From contig NZ_BAGH01000190.1 of assembly GCF_000308715.1 (NCBI RefSeq), positions 25,850 to 89,849 on the forward strand: a stretch of DNA of 64,000 bases. The letters are read 5' to 3'. The first letter of the stretch is position 1. Each line of letters begins with the position of its first letter. This document shows positions 8,950-17,891 of this stretch, one piece after another. Position numbers and translations under genes: made by a program. The notes beneath the pieces were generated by a model. The model ran no database searches, was not told the DNA's origin, and worked only from the letters and a program-made list of their open reading frames with translations. The DNA comes from Nocardia tenerifensis NBRC 101015 (GTDB taxonomy: Bacteria > Actinomycetota > Actinomycetes > Mycobacteriales > Mycobacteriaceae).

Positions 8950-10567
8950 CGTGCTGATCATCGGGGCAGGACCGACCGGCCTGTCCCTCGCCTGCGAACT
9001 CGCTCGCCGCGGCGTCACCCATCTCATCGTGGACCGCAGGGACGGACCCGCTACCGAACCGCGAGCACTCGTCCTATGGAGCGGTGCGCACGAGTCACTG
9101 CTGGCGTTGGGCGTCGACCCTGACGACCTGGCCCAAGGGGTCGAACTACACGGTGCTACCTACTGGTCACGGGGGCGGCGGATCGGTCGCATCGGCTTCG
9201 GCAGCCTCGCTGATCGCACAGTGCCGATGCCGATCTCGCTGCCCCAACCGGCCGTGGAGGCCGCGTTGCATGCGCGATACCGGGCCCTCGGCGGAAAAGT
9301 GCGGTGGCACACTGCATTCGAGCGTATCGAAGTCGCTGACGCAACGCGTACCACCGCGCTGCTGATCGATCGCGGCGCTGCCGAGACGGTCACGACTCAG
9401 TGGATCGTCGGCGCCGACGGGGCGCACAGCCGAGTCCGCGGAGCCGCCGGGATCCCCTTCGAAGGTGCCACCTACCCCGAATCGTTCGTCCTGGTCGACG
9501 GCGCACTCACCAGCGCCGAAGAATCTCGCACGGAGGCGCAGTATCACCTGCATCCGGACGGCGTGACCGTGGTCGTCCCCCTGCCGGACGGTCTGCATCG
9601 CGTGTTCCTCAGCTTCGACCCCGGCCCGGACGCGCCGGCGGCCGGCCTAACCCTCGAATCGGTGAACGCGCTGCTCCATGCCCGAGCATTGGACCGGTTC
9701 ACAGTGCGGCAGGCCGACTGGATCAGCGATTTCCGGATCCACCGCCGATTGGCATCGCGGTACATCGAAGACCGGGTCGTGCTCGTAGGCGACGCCGCGC
9801 ACATCCACAGTCCGGTCGGCGGGCAGGGGATGAATACCGGGATTCAGGACGCGGTCAACCTGGGATGGAAGCTGGCCGCGCACCTCGAGCACGGGCTCGG
9901 CGAATCGCTGGTGCATAGCTACGAAGTCGAGCGCCGACCGGTCGCTCAGCAGGTCAGCAAGGTCAGCAACGTTCAGACACGACTATGGACCCTGCGGAAG
10001 CCCTGGCATCGAGCCATCAGAGACGGCGGCATTACCGCGGTCGGCGTGCTCAGGCCCGTTACCGGGCGCATCGTCGCGAGCCTCGCCCAGATCGACCTGG
10101 ACTACGGGCACTCACCGCTGACCACGTCCGGCACCGCACGCACCGGTCTGATGCCGGGCCGACGACTCGGGCACTATCCGATCTGGATCGACGGGCGTGC
10201 CGGTGCCGTGCGTCAACGACTCGCGGACCCACGCCCGCTCGTCATAGCGGCCGGCGCCGCGGCCAACGAGCTTGCCGTGATCGCGTCCGAGTCGGATGGG
10301 CGAGTGCAGACTCTGGCCATCGCCGATCGACTCGACCGGTTCGACGCCGACTTCACCTTGCCAATCGGCATCGACCGCGACGGCGCCCTGTTCCGTGACC
10401 TCGGCTCGACCGGACTCGCGCTGATCCGGCCGGACGGATACATCGCCGCGGTCTCCACCGGCACGACGACGCGAGAGCCATTCCATCGACTGCTCGCACA
10501 GCTGGCAGGGGCGACGAGACGGCATTCGGACTCTGCGAACCCCGCCGAAGCGGGGACCGCATCATGA
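8936..10567 (+). CDS. FAD-dependent aromatic-type monooxygenase (PheA/TfdB class)
   Basis: 543 residues. The Rossmann GxGxxG is at residues about 8-20 (LIIGAGPTGLSLACELARRG), the DG motif is GADGAHSRVRG, and the GD motif is VVLVGDAAHIHSPVGGQGMN, all hallmarks of class A flavoprotein hydroxylases. A C-terminal thioredoxin-like domain of the PheA/TfdB branch follows. The ATG at 8936 has a GGAGGAAGC ribosome site and lies inside the end of the exporter gene. Such enzymes hydroxylate phenols or polyketides. Its place between an exporter and a reductase suggests tailoring of the operon product. Confidence 0.88.
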   Translation: MNSCDVLIIGAGPTGLSLACELARRGVTHLIVDRRDGPATEPRALVLWSGAHESLLALGVDPDDLAQGVELHGATYWSRGRRIGRIGFGSLADRTVPMPISLPQPAVEAALHARYRALGGKVRWHTAFERIEVADATRTTALLIDRGAAETVTTQWIVGADGAHSRVRGAAGIPFEGATYPESFVLVDGALTSAEESRTEAQYHLHPDGVTVVVPLPDGLHRVFLSFDPGPDAPAAGLTLESVNALLHARALDRFTVRQADWISDFRIHRRLASRYIEDRVVLVGDAAHIHSPVGGQGMNTGIQDAVNLGWKLAAHLEHGLGESLVHSYEVERRPVAQQVSKVSNVQTRLWTLRKPWHRAIRDGGITAVGVLRPVTGRIVASLAQIDLDYGHSPLTTSGTARTGLMPGRRLGHYPIWIDGRAGAVRQRLADPRPLVIAAGAAANELAVIASESDGRVQTLAIADRLDRFDADFTLPIGIDRDGALFRDLGSTGLALIRPDGYIAAVSTGTTTREPFHRLLAQLAGATRRHSDSANPAEAGTAS

Positions 10568-10737
10568 GCCGACTCTCCATCCCAACCGACAGTTCCTTGG
10601 TCGACACACCCTTCGGGATCTTCGGGCCGGACGACCCGGCGCACCCCGCACCGGGCCTGTACCACATCGTCGACCCCGATATCGGCCTTCCCTTCCTCGA
10701 TCTCGCCCGTCAATACGACGAATTGGAGCCGCGATGA
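10564..10737 (+). CDS. Unrecognised 57-residue protein in the AfsA operon
   Basis: ATG at 10564 overlaps the monooxygenase stop (ATGA). Its own TGA overlaps the next ATG in the same way, so it is locked into the operon. The protein begins MSRLSIPTDSSLVDTPFGIF and ends in a charged helix-like tail (DLARQYDELEPR). It is rich in Pro, Asp and Gly, has no Cys and no membrane segment. Codon use is GC3-rich like its neighbours, which supports it being coding. I do not recognise a family. It could be a small partner of the flavoenzyme or a peptide substrate. Confidence 0.75.
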   Translation: MSRLSIPTDSSLVDTPFGIFGPDDPAHPAPGLYHIVDPDIGLPFLDLARQYDELEPR

Positions 10738-11729
10738 CTGTCAGCAACACCACCCTCGGTGCCGACCTACGGGTGCCGATCATGGGATTCGGCGCCATGG
10801 CACTGACCCCCATATACGGCGAGGTCGATCCCGACGACGCTCTGGCGACCCTGCACCACGCCGTCGACCGCGGCATCGGTTTCCTCGACACCGCCAATAT
10901 CTACGGCGGCGGCGCGAATGAAGAACTCCTCGCTCGCCTGCTGGCCACCCGCCGCCGAGAAGAGGTCGTCGTGGCGACCAAGTTCGGCATCGATGCCGAT
11001 CCTTCCTCTTCGCGCCGAGCGCGCGGCGATCGCGAGTACGTGCGCCGCTGTGTGGAAGAGAGCCTCAACCGGCTGGGGACCGATGTCATCGACCTGTACT
11101 ACCTCCATCGGGTCGACCTCGACACGCCGATCGAGGAGACGGTGGCGGCGATGGCCGAGTTGGTCGCCGAGGGCATTGTCGGCGCTATCGGTCTTTCAGA
11201 AGTCACCGCCGCCGAACTCATTAGGGCTGATGCCGTCCACCCGATCGCCGCCGTGCAGTCGGAATGGAGTCTGTGGAGTCGCGATGTCGAACGCGAGGTC
11301 GTTCCCACCGCCGCCCGGCTCGGCGTGGGATTCGTGCCGTATTCACCGCTGGGGCGTGGCTTCCTCACCGGCACACTGCGTTTCGACGACCTCGGCACCA
11401 ACGACTTCCGACGCTACCTGCCTCGCTTCCAGCAGACATTGTTCACCGCGAACATCGAGGCCGTGGCGGTCGTCCGCGACATCGCCCGAGAGCTCGACGC
11501 CACGGCCGCGCAGGTCGCGCTGGCCTGGCTCTACCATCAGGGGGACCAGTACGGTCTGCCTGTCGTGCCGATCCCGGGAACCCGGCGAGTCGGCCGGGTG
11601 GAGGAGAACCTCGGTGCCCTCACGCTCTCTCTCACCGAGGCGCATCTCGCACGGCTCGACCAGGTCGCCGAACGCACCCATGGTGCACGGTCGGCCGACC
11701 TCACCTGGGTCTCGGCGGGGCGCGAATAA
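10734..11729 (+). CDS. Aldo/keto reductase
   Basis: A 331-residue (beta/alpha)8 NADPH-dependent reductase. The catalytic tetrad regions are visible: Asp and Tyr in FLDTANIYGGGANEE, Lys in VVATKFGI and His in YYLHRVD; the cofactor-binding PVVPIPGTRRVGRVEEN segment is near the C-terminus. The length is typical. It is the last gene of the AfsA operon (4-bp overlap with the 57-codon gene) and could reduce a keto or butenolide intermediate. The pathway role is inferred. Confidence 0.9.
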   Translation: MTVSNTTLGADLRVPIMGFGAMALTPIYGEVDPDDALATLHHAVDRGIGFLDTANIYGGGANEELLARLLATRRREEVVVATKFGIDADPSSSRRARGDREYVRRCVEESLNRLGTDVIDLYYLHRVDLDTPIEETVAAMAELVAEGIVGAIGLSEVTAAELIRADAVHPIAAVQSEWSLWSRDVEREVVPTAARLGVGFVPYSPLGRGFLTGTLRFDDLGTNDFRRYLPRFQQTLFTANIEAVAVVRDIARELDATAAQVALAWLYHQGDQYGLPVVPIPGTRRVGRVEENLGALTLSLTEAHLARLDQVAERTHGARSADLTWVSAGRE

Positions 11730-11757
11730 CCAGGCCTCGAGGACTCCCTCGGGGGCG

Positions 11758-12639
11758 CTAATCGACGCCGAACAGCTCGGCCGCGTTGCGGTAGCAGACG
11801 GCGCGCAGCCACTCGTCGCCGAGATCGAGGCGTTCGAGCGCGGCGACCGCGTGGCTGTAGTTGTAAGGGATGTTGGGGAAGTCGCTGCCGAAGAGGATGC
11901 GGTCGCCGAGCGCGGTGAGCCGGGCGTATTCGTGGCGGGGGAACGGGTCGGCTTCCTCGAAGAAGTCGGTGAACGTCATGGTGGTGTCGAAACGGAGATC
12001 GGGGTATCGCTCGGCGAGGTCGAAGAACTCGGTGTACTCCGGCGCGCCCATGTGCGCGACGATCAGCGGTAACCGCGGAAAACGTTGGAGCAGCGCGGCG
12101 ATCGGGGCCGGTCCGGTGAATTCGCCTGGTACCGGGCCCGATCCGCAGTGGATCACCACGGGCACGGCGGCGTCCTGGATCAGCCCCCAGACGGGATCGA
12201 GCAGCGGATCGCCGGGATCGAAGTCGCCGACCTGGATGTGCACCTTGAACAGCCGAGCGCCTCCTCGAATCGCCTCCGCGACATAGTCTTCGGCGTGCGG
12301 CTCGGGGAAGAACGTCGCGGTGTGCAGGCAGTCGGGGGTGCGCCGGGCGAACTCGGCGGTCCACCCGTTCAGCCAGGCCGCCATCTCCGGTTTGTGCGGG
12401 TACACCAGGGCGCTGAACGCGCGAACGCCGAAGCCGCGCAACGTTTTCAACCTGACCTGCTCGTCGTCGCGGTAGGCGATCGGCCAGGCGCGCGCGGTGA
12501 GCGGACCGGCCGAGTCGAAGTACGCCCACACCTTCCGCATCACCGGCTCCGGCATGAAATGCGTGTGCACGTCGATGATTCCGGGCACGCCGAGCCGGGC
12601 ACGGAAATCGGCGAAATAGGTATTGTCGTCGGCGTTCAT
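11758..12639 (-). CDS. Amidohydrolase family protein (ACMSD-like metal-dependent hydrolase)
   Basis: 293 residues. The N-terminal metal motif HxH is in IIDVHTHFMPEP, a conserved His in VPVVIHCGSGP, another in PLIVAHMGAPEY, and the C-terminal metal Asp in ILFGSDFPNIPY. This is the amidohydrolase_2 pattern. The ATG at 12639 has AGGAG 5 nt upstream; the in-frame GTG two codons earlier does not fit better. It follows the nucleoside hydrolase by 13 bp on the same strand, so the pair is probably one transcript, perhaps for nucleobase or heterocycle breakdown. Confidence 0.8.
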   Translation of the reverse strand: MNADDNTYFADFRARLGVPGIIDVHTHFMPEPVMRKVWAYFDSAGPLTARAWPIAYRDDEQVRLKTLRGFGVRAFSALVYPHKPEMAAWLNGWTAEFARRTPDCLHTATFFPEPHAEDYVAEAIRGGARLFKVHIQVGDFDPGDPLLDPVWGLIQDAAVPVVIHCGSGPVPGEFTGPAPIAALLQRFPRLPLIVAHMGAPEYTEFFDLAERYPDLRFDTTMTFTDFFEEADPFPRHEYARLTALGDRILFGSDFPNIPYNYSHAVAALERLDLGDEWLRAVCYRNAAELFGVD

Positions 12640-12652
12640 CAGCACTCCTGTC

Positions 12653-13693
12653 TCATCCGACCGGCGGGTACAGCGAGCGGGCGAAGTCGCCGACCCGGCT
12701 GATCATGCGGTCGAAGAACAACTCCTGATCGGTGCCGATCACGATGTCCGCGTTGGGCTCCCGGCCCCACATGCCCGCCCAGTCGGCCACCGTCGTCGCG
12801 CGCGTCAAGGTGCCGGCGAGCTCGACGTCGACCGTCGCGGGGCGGGTGACGGCGAGGACGGGGTCGAGCGCGACCGCCGCGGCGAACGGGTCGTGCATGT
12901 GCGCGAGGTAGCCGAGGTCGTAGTGGCGGTGGAAGTCGAAGTAGAACCGCACGGCGTCGGTGACGTGCCGGACGATCGGATTGCTCGTCGCCGACCTGGC
13001 CTCGGGCGGATCGGTCTCCGAAACCCACTGCACCGGAAGGCTGCCCGCGCGCTCGGCGAGCAACGCCAGATGCCGCGGGCGCATCTCGATGGTCTCGGTG
13101 ATGTCGAGCGCGCAGACGATCGGCCTGCGATCCGGCGGCGCGGCGGAGAAGGCGTCGAAGACCTCCTTGGCGGCCTCCGGGTCCACGTGCACGTTCCACT
13201 CGTTGGTCGGCGTGGTGTTGCCGGGGTGGTTGAACGCGCCACCCATGATCACCAGCCGGCGCAGCAGCGTCGGCAGCGCGGGCTCGAGCCGCAGCGCCAG
13301 CGCCAGATTGGTCAGCGGGCCGGTGCACAGCCCGACGATCGCACCGGGTCGCGCGCGGACCAGGTCGACCCACATGCGCGCGGCGGAGCGCGACGAGAGC
13401 GCGCGCGTGGACGGCGGCAGCTCGGCATAGCCGACACCCTGCGGACCATGCGTGTCCTCGGTGGTGCGCAGCGGAATCGCCAGCGGTTCGGCGGCGCCGA
13501 GCGCGACCTCGATCTCCGGCGCGCGGCACACGTCCAGCCAGGCGAGATTGTTCGCCGCCACCTGCGCCGCGGGCACATTCCCCGCGGTCGAGGCGATCCC
13601 GACGATCTCGGCCTCCGGCGAGGCGAGCAGATAGAGCAGCGCGAGGGAATCGTCGACTCCGGTATCGACGTCCATGATGATCTTCTGCCGCAC
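12653..13693 (-). CDS. Inosine-uridine preferring nucleoside hydrolase
   Basis: 346 residues. The family calcium-binding DxDxxxDD cluster is at residues 8-15 (MDVDTGVDDSLALLYLL). The substrate region has EWNVHVDPEAA and VCALDITE. The length is usual for IU-nucleoside hydrolases, which cleave ribonucleosides to base and ribose. The GTG start is the first in frame before the conserved DVDTG strand. First gene of a likely two-gene unit with the amidohydrolase. Confidence 0.88.
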   Translation of the reverse strand: MRQKIIMDVDTGVDDSLALLYLLASPEAEIVGIASTAGNVPAAQVAANNLAWLDVCRAPEIEVALGAAEPLAIPLRTTEDTHGPQGVGYAELPPSTRALSSRSAARMWVDLVRARPGAIVGLCTGPLTNLALALRLEPALPTLLRRLVIMGGAFNHPGNTTPTNEWNVHVDPEAAKEVFDAFSAAPPDRRPIVCALDITETIEMRPRHLALLAERAGSLPVQWVSETDPPEARSATSNPIVRHVTDAVRFYFDFHRHYDLGYLAHMHDPFAAAVALDPVLAVTRPATVDVELAGTLTRATTVADWAGMWGREPNADIVIGTDQELFFDRMISRVGDFARSLYPPVG

Positions 13694-13752
13694 ACCACGA
13701 GACTAACGGCCGCCGCACCGCGCCTTACCCGTGCCATGCACGAAGTCGCGGC

Positions 13753-15099
13753 CTACCGAGTCGTCAACGGCCAAGCCGGTCGATCTCCGCCATAGGCCGG
13801 AGCGGCCCACGTATACGCCGGATACTCGGCGATGGCCGGCGTGGCCGTGATGACGTCCCCGTGCGACATCACCTCCGCGGGGTCGGGCAGCGCGGCCGGG
13901 GGGTGGCGCGGCGTGCGGTCCGGCGCGGCGAGCAGCCAGGAGGCGGTGCGCGCCAAGGAGACTCGCACGTCGCGGCCGATGCCGTCGCACGCCCGGGCGG
14001 CCAGCGCGTCGATCACGCCCGCCGCGAGCAGATAACCCGACGCGTGGTCGAGGGCCTGTGCGGGCAGCGCGCTCGGCACGGCGGGCGCGCCCTCCGCGAT
14101 CGAGATCCCGGTCGCGGCCTGCACGATGCTGTCGAAACCGCGCCGCTGCCCCCACGGCCCGGCCTCGCCCCAGGCGCTGACCCGCCCGTGCACCATCCCC
14201 GGGCGCATCGCGGCGGTGAGCCCCGCGCGCTCGAGCGCGCCGGGCCGATACCCGGTGACCAGCACGTCGGCCGAGGCCAGCAGGTCCCGCACGAGCGGCA
14301 GCTGCGTCCACAGATCGATCAGCGTGGAGCGTTTGCCCTGGCCGGTATCGGCGTATTGCCAAGGGATCTCGGGGAGTCGCGGCGGGTCGACGCGCAGCAC
14401 GTCGGCGCCGAGCAGAGCCAGCGAGCGCGTCGCGACCGGTCCGGCGATCACCCGGGTCAGATCCAGCACCCGCAGCCCGCGCAGCGGCTGGAACGGCGCC
14501 GCCCCGACCGGCAGACCCGGCTCGCCGCGGTCGGCGCGCGTCTCGATCGCGACCAACGGCCCGTTCGCGGCGGCCCATCCTTCGGCGCTGCTCGCCCACT
14601 CCTGTTCGGTGCGGACGCGGACCGCGATGGCGCCGTGCGCGGCGGCGTGATCCTCGATATCGGCCGCGCGACTCATCGCCATGTGGGCGACGGCGAGGTC
14701 GAGGGGCGCGTCGACCGGCAGGCCGAGCGCGGCGAGCAACCGGGCCCGGTGGTGCGGATAGTTGGCGTGGGTGCGGACCCATCCGTCGAACGTGGGGAAG
14801 AATCCGGAGAGGTCGCCGAACATCGTCGCGGGGCGACCGTTGAGCCGGAGTAGGCGTTCGCTACAGAACGCCGCGGTGATACGTGCGGGGTCGATGCGGT
14901 GCGGCACCGGGTCGAGGCCGCGCACGGCGCGGATTCGGTTCGCCGCGGCGATGAGCGCGGCGACCGACCCGGCCGCCAGCGACCAGACCGGCAGTGTCGC
15001 AGCGAGATTGCTGCCCGGATCGGGAGCAGGGGTAATGACGGAGGAGGTGACACCGATTCCGGCTTCGTAGTCGTTGACCAGCCGCGTGTGCGCGTTCAC
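13753..15099 (-). CDS. CoA-transferase family III (CaiB/BaiF-like)
   Basis: 448 residues from a GTG at 15099. The C-terminal half has family III features: RGLRVLDLTRVIAGPVATRS, LALLGADVLRVDPPRLPE, GKRSTLIDL and a GFDSIVQAATGIS segment. The position that holds the catalytic Asp in formyl-CoA transferase (V-S-L/M-x-D) reads VSLARTASWLL, so the acid appears to be missing. The N-terminal 200 residues look like a diverged partial copy. The start is uncertain because no clear ribosome site is present. It is divergent from a type II thioesterase 40 bp away. Confidence 0.75.
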   Translation of the reverse strand: MNAHTRLVNDYEAGIGVTSSVITPAPDPGSNLAATLPVWSLAAGSVAALIAAANRIRAVRGLDPVPHRIDPARITAAFCSERLLRLNGRPATMFGDLSGFFPTFDGWVRTHANYPHHRARLLAALGLPVDAPLDLAVAHMAMSRAADIEDHAAAHGAIAVRVRTEQEWASSAEGWAAANGPLVAIETRADRGEPGLPVGAAPFQPLRGLRVLDLTRVIAGPVATRSLALLGADVLRVDPPRLPEIPWQYADTGQGKRSTLIDLWTQLPLVRDLLASADVLVTGYRPGALERAGLTAAMRPGMVHGRVSAWGEAGPWGQRRGFDSIVQAATGISIAEGAPAVPSALPAQALDHASGYLLAAGVIDALAARACDGIGRDVRVSLARTASWLLAAPDRTPRHPPAALPDPAEVMSHGDVITATPAIAEYPAYTWAAPAYGGDRPAWPLTTR

Positions 15100-15139
15100 G
15101 CGGAAGAGCGTAGTAGTCGCATCTGAGAAGGAGATATAC

Positions 15140-15907
15140 ATGGGCCGAACGATCGAGTCCGGCGAGTGGCTGCGGATCCTGCGATCCGACGCGACTCCCC
15201 GGCACCACCTGCTGTGTTTCCCACCGGGCGGCGGGCCGGCCACCGCGTACCGCGACCTGGCGAAGCACTTCGGGCCGGGCATCGTCGTCGCCGCCGTGCA
15301 GTATCCGGGTCGGCAGGACCGGCTCGCCGAGCCGCCGATCACCGAGTTGGACGCGCTCGCCGACCGGATTGCCGAAGAGGTGCTGACGCTCGGAATCATC
15401 GACGGGCTGACGCTTTTCGGCCACAGCATGGGGGCCACCGTCGCGTTCGAGACCGCCCGGCGGCTGGAGCGCAAGGGGCAGGCGATACGAACGCTGCTCG
15501 TCTCCGGCCGTCCCGCACCGACTTTCGTGGAGACCCAGCGGGTGCACCTGGGGACCGACGAGGACCTCATCGCCGAACTCGAGCGCCTGGCCGCGGACCG
15601 GGGGCCCATCCAGATGCTGCGTGCCGAACCGAGTCTCGCGGAATTGGTGCTGCCGGGGGTACGCGGCGACTACCAGGCCGTCGAGACGTATCGATACACG
15701 CCGGGCGACCCGCTCGCCGCCGACATCGCCGCCTTCGTCAGCACCGACGACCCCACGATGACCTCGGAGCAGGCCGACGACTGGCGCGACTTCACCAAGG
15801 GCACTTTCGACCGTACGACGTTCCCCGGCGGTCACTTCTATCTCGACGAACGCCCGGCCGAACTGGCCGCTGCCATCACGCAGCATCTCGTCCGCTCACC
15901 AGCGTGA
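15140..15907 (+). CDS. Type II (GrsT-like) thioesterase
   Basis: 255 residues with the alpha/beta-hydrolase arrangement of stand-alone thioesterases: HHLLCFPPGGGPATAYRDLA at the N-terminus, nucleophile GHSMGA (Ser about 101), acid near STDDPTM and His in FPGGHFYLDE. Such enzymes clear misloaded carrier proteins in NRPS/PKS systems, yet no such genes are in this window. The ribosome site AAGGAGATATAC before the ATG is unusually strong. The gene is convergent with the DUF2784 gene. Confidence 0.85.
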   Translation: MGRTIESGEWLRILRSDATPRHHLLCFPPGGGPATAYRDLAKHFGPGIVVAAVQYPGRQDRLAEPPITELDALADRIAEEVLTLGIIDGLTLFGHSMGATVAFETARRLERKGQAIRTLLVSGRPAPTFVETQRVHLGTDEDLIAELERLAADRGPIQMLRAEPSLAELVLPGVRGDYQAVETYRYTPGDPLAADIAAFVSTDDPTMTSEQADDWRDFTKGTFDRTTFPGGHFYLDERPAELAAAITQHLVRSPA

Positions 15908-15938
15908 AAGCTTCGCTCTGGCAGTCAAATTCAGAGAA

Positions 15939-16328
15939 CTAGTGGGATGCCTGTAGGCGGGTGGCCGAACCAGCCGCCCGCCTACGCAGCCACACATACC
16001 CGACCCAGGACGCCGCGACTCCCACCGCGACGAGCGCCCTGACCAACCCGAGCGCGCTATCCGGATACAGCACCCCCGTGATGTAGTGATCGATGAACCC
16101 GCTCGACGGCAACCCCGCCTGCCCCGCCCGATGTCGCGCCCAATTCTCCAAATGCGTGAGCGGGCAATCGATCCCGACCAGCACGGTGCTGAACCCCCAC
16201 CCGAACGCGAGCACGTGCAGCCAGATACTGCGCGGCCACCGCCACGCCAGGAACCCGCCGACCACCACGTACGCCACGAACACGAAATGCGCCGCGGCGG
16301 TGGCGTCGGCCAGCAGCCGATACAGCAT
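15939..16328 (-). CDS. DUF2784 small membrane protein
   Basis: 129 residues starting MLYRLLADATAAAHFVFVAY, with three to four hydrophobic helices. The invariant-looking pattern includes GGFLAWRWP, GIDCPLTHLENW and FIDHYITGVLYP, which match the DUF2784 family. The ATG is supported by the conserved N-terminus, although GGGAGG abuts it directly. Function unknown; an inner-membrane location is expected. Confidence 0.8.
   Translation of the reverse strand: MLYRLLADATAAAHFVFVAYVVVGGFLAWRWPRSIWLHVLAFGWGFSTVLVGIDCPLTHLENWARHRAGQAGLPSSGFIDHYITGVLYPDSALGLVRALVAVGVAASWVGYVWLRRRAAGSATRLQASH
15953..15985. terminator. Hairpin between convergent genes
   Basis: GTAGGCGGG and CCCGCCTAC (9-bp arms) with an inner TGG/CCA pair. 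It lies just beyond the thioesterase stop and inside the last codons of the DUF2784 gene. It could end transcription from both sides. Confidence 0.4.
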
Positions 16329-16375
16329 CCTCCCAGCGTAGCCTCGGCGCGCGGGGTGCGGCGGCGAGCGCCGGA

Positions 16376-17806
16376 TCACCAGGGGGAAGGCCGGTAGTCC
16401 TTGAGGAAGCAGCCGTAGAGGTCGACGCCCTGCTCGCCCTGGACGATCGGGTCGTAGACGCGCGCCGCGCCGTCGACCAGGTCGAGGGGCGCGTGGAAGC
16501 CTTCGTCGGCGAGGCGGATCTTCGTGTAGTGCGGACGCTCGTCGGTGATCCACCCGGTGTCGACGGCGGTCATGAGAATGCCGTCGGCTTCGAGCATCTC
16601 GCCCGCGCTGGTGCGGGTGAGCATGTTCAGCGCCGCCTTGGCCATGTTGGTGTGCGGGTGGCCGGGTCCCTTGTAGGCGCGGGAGAACTGGCCCTCCATC
16701 GCCGAGACGTTGACGATGTACTTGCGCCGCGCCGAGGCCGCGGCCATGGCCGGGCGCAGCCGGGAGACCAGGATGAACGGCGCGACCGAGTTGCACAGCT
16801 GCACCTCGAGCAGCTCGGTCGGGTCGACCTCGGCGACGGTCTGCACCCAGCTGTTGGTGTGCGCGAGATCCGGCACCAGACCGCCCGCGTCGATCGCGAC
16901 GCCGCGCGAGATGCGTTCGGGCGTGGCCGATCCCGCGACCAACGCGAGCTCGGCGACGTCGGCCGCCGTGAGCGTCGGGGTGAGCGACGCGGTGAGCGCG
17001 GTGGGGTGCGCCTGCATCGTCTTGCCGAAGGTCACCACGTCGGGCAGCGCGCCGGCGGGCAGCGGGCCGGACTCGGCGTCGACCAGCGCGCTGTAGGCGC
17101 CGGGGGAGCGGCGGACGGTCTGCGCGGCATTGTTGATCAGGATGTCGAGCGGGCCCTGCGCCGCGACATCGTCGGCGAGGGCGACCACCTGGGCCGGGTC
17201 GCGCAGATCGATGCCGACCACGCGCAGCCGATGCAGCCACTGCGCGCTGTCGTCCATGGCGGCGAAGCGGCGGATCGCGTCGTTCGGGAACCGCGTGGTG
17301 ATGGTGGTGTGCGCGCCGTCGCGCAGCAGGCGCAGCGCGATGTACATGCCGATCTTGGCGCGCCCGCCGGTGAGCAGCGCGCGGCGTCCGGTCAGATCGG
17401 TACGGGCGTCTCGTTTCGCGTGGCTGCTCGCCGCGCACGCCGGGCACAGCTGGTGATAGAACGCGTCGACCTGCGTGTACTGCTGCTTGCAGATGTAGCA
17501 CGGGCGCGGGCGGATGAGCGTGCCCGCTGTCGCGCCGCGCGCGTTCGAGGCGAGCGGGATGCCCGCGGTCTCGTCGTCGATCCGCTGCGGCGATCCGGTG
17601 GCCGTCGCGGCGATGACCTCGCGGTCGGCCTGGGCGACGGCCGTCCTGGCCTCGACCCGGCGCCGCTGCTTGAGCTTCTTGAACATGTGGCCCACCGCGC
17701 GCTGCACCGCCACGGAGTCGGGGTGGTCCTTCTCCAGCCGTCCGGCCTGGTCCAGTACCCGCAGACAGGTCGCGAGTTCGTCCGGATCGATCATGCTTTC
17801 GGCCAT
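16376..17806 (-). CDS. SDR-fold oxidoreductase with N-terminal helical region and four-Cys zinc ribbon
   Basis: 476 residues. An N-terminal helical segment (1-100) is followed by a CxxC-x(n)-CxxC pair (CYICKQQYTQ and HQLCPACAAS, about residues 102-126). The SDR Rossmann domain follows: ALLTGGRAKIGMYIALRLL, and NNAAQ of the NAG motif. In the active site, NVSAMEG gives a Ser, but the Tyr of YxxxK appears replaced: the segment reads HPHTNMAKAALN, so Thr sits four before the Lys. The C-terminal GWITDERP fits SDRs. I infer a specialised or catalytically altered SDR; the partner and substrate are unknown. Confidence 0.8.
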   Translation of the reverse strand: MAESMIDPDELATCLRVLDQAGRLEKDHPDSVAVQRAVGHMFKKLKQRRRVEARTAVAQADREVIAATATGSPQRIDDETAGIPLASNARGATAGTLIRPRPCYICKQQYTQVDAFYHQLCPACAASSHAKRDARTDLTGRRALLTGGRAKIGMYIALRLLRDGAHTTITTRFPNDAIRRFAAMDDSAQWLHRLRVVGIDLRDPAQVVALADDVAAQGPLDILINNAAQTVRRSPGAYSALVDAESGPLPAGALPDVVTFGKTMQAHPTALTASLTPTLTAADVAELALVAGSATPERISRGVAIDAGGLVPDLAHTNSWVQTVAEVDPTELLEVQLCNSVAPFILVSRLRPAMAAASARRKYIVNVSAMEGQFSRAYKGPGHPHTNMAKAALNMLTRTSAGEMLEADGILMTAVDTGWITDERPHYTKIRLADEGFHAPLDLVDGAARVYDPIVQGEQGVDLYGCFLKDYRPSPW

Positions 17807-17891
17807 CGGTGGTACAGGTGTCCTTCGGTGAGCTGGGAAATCGACCCGGCTATTGTCGCAAACTCCGAGATCCGACCACCGGCCGGTCGCC

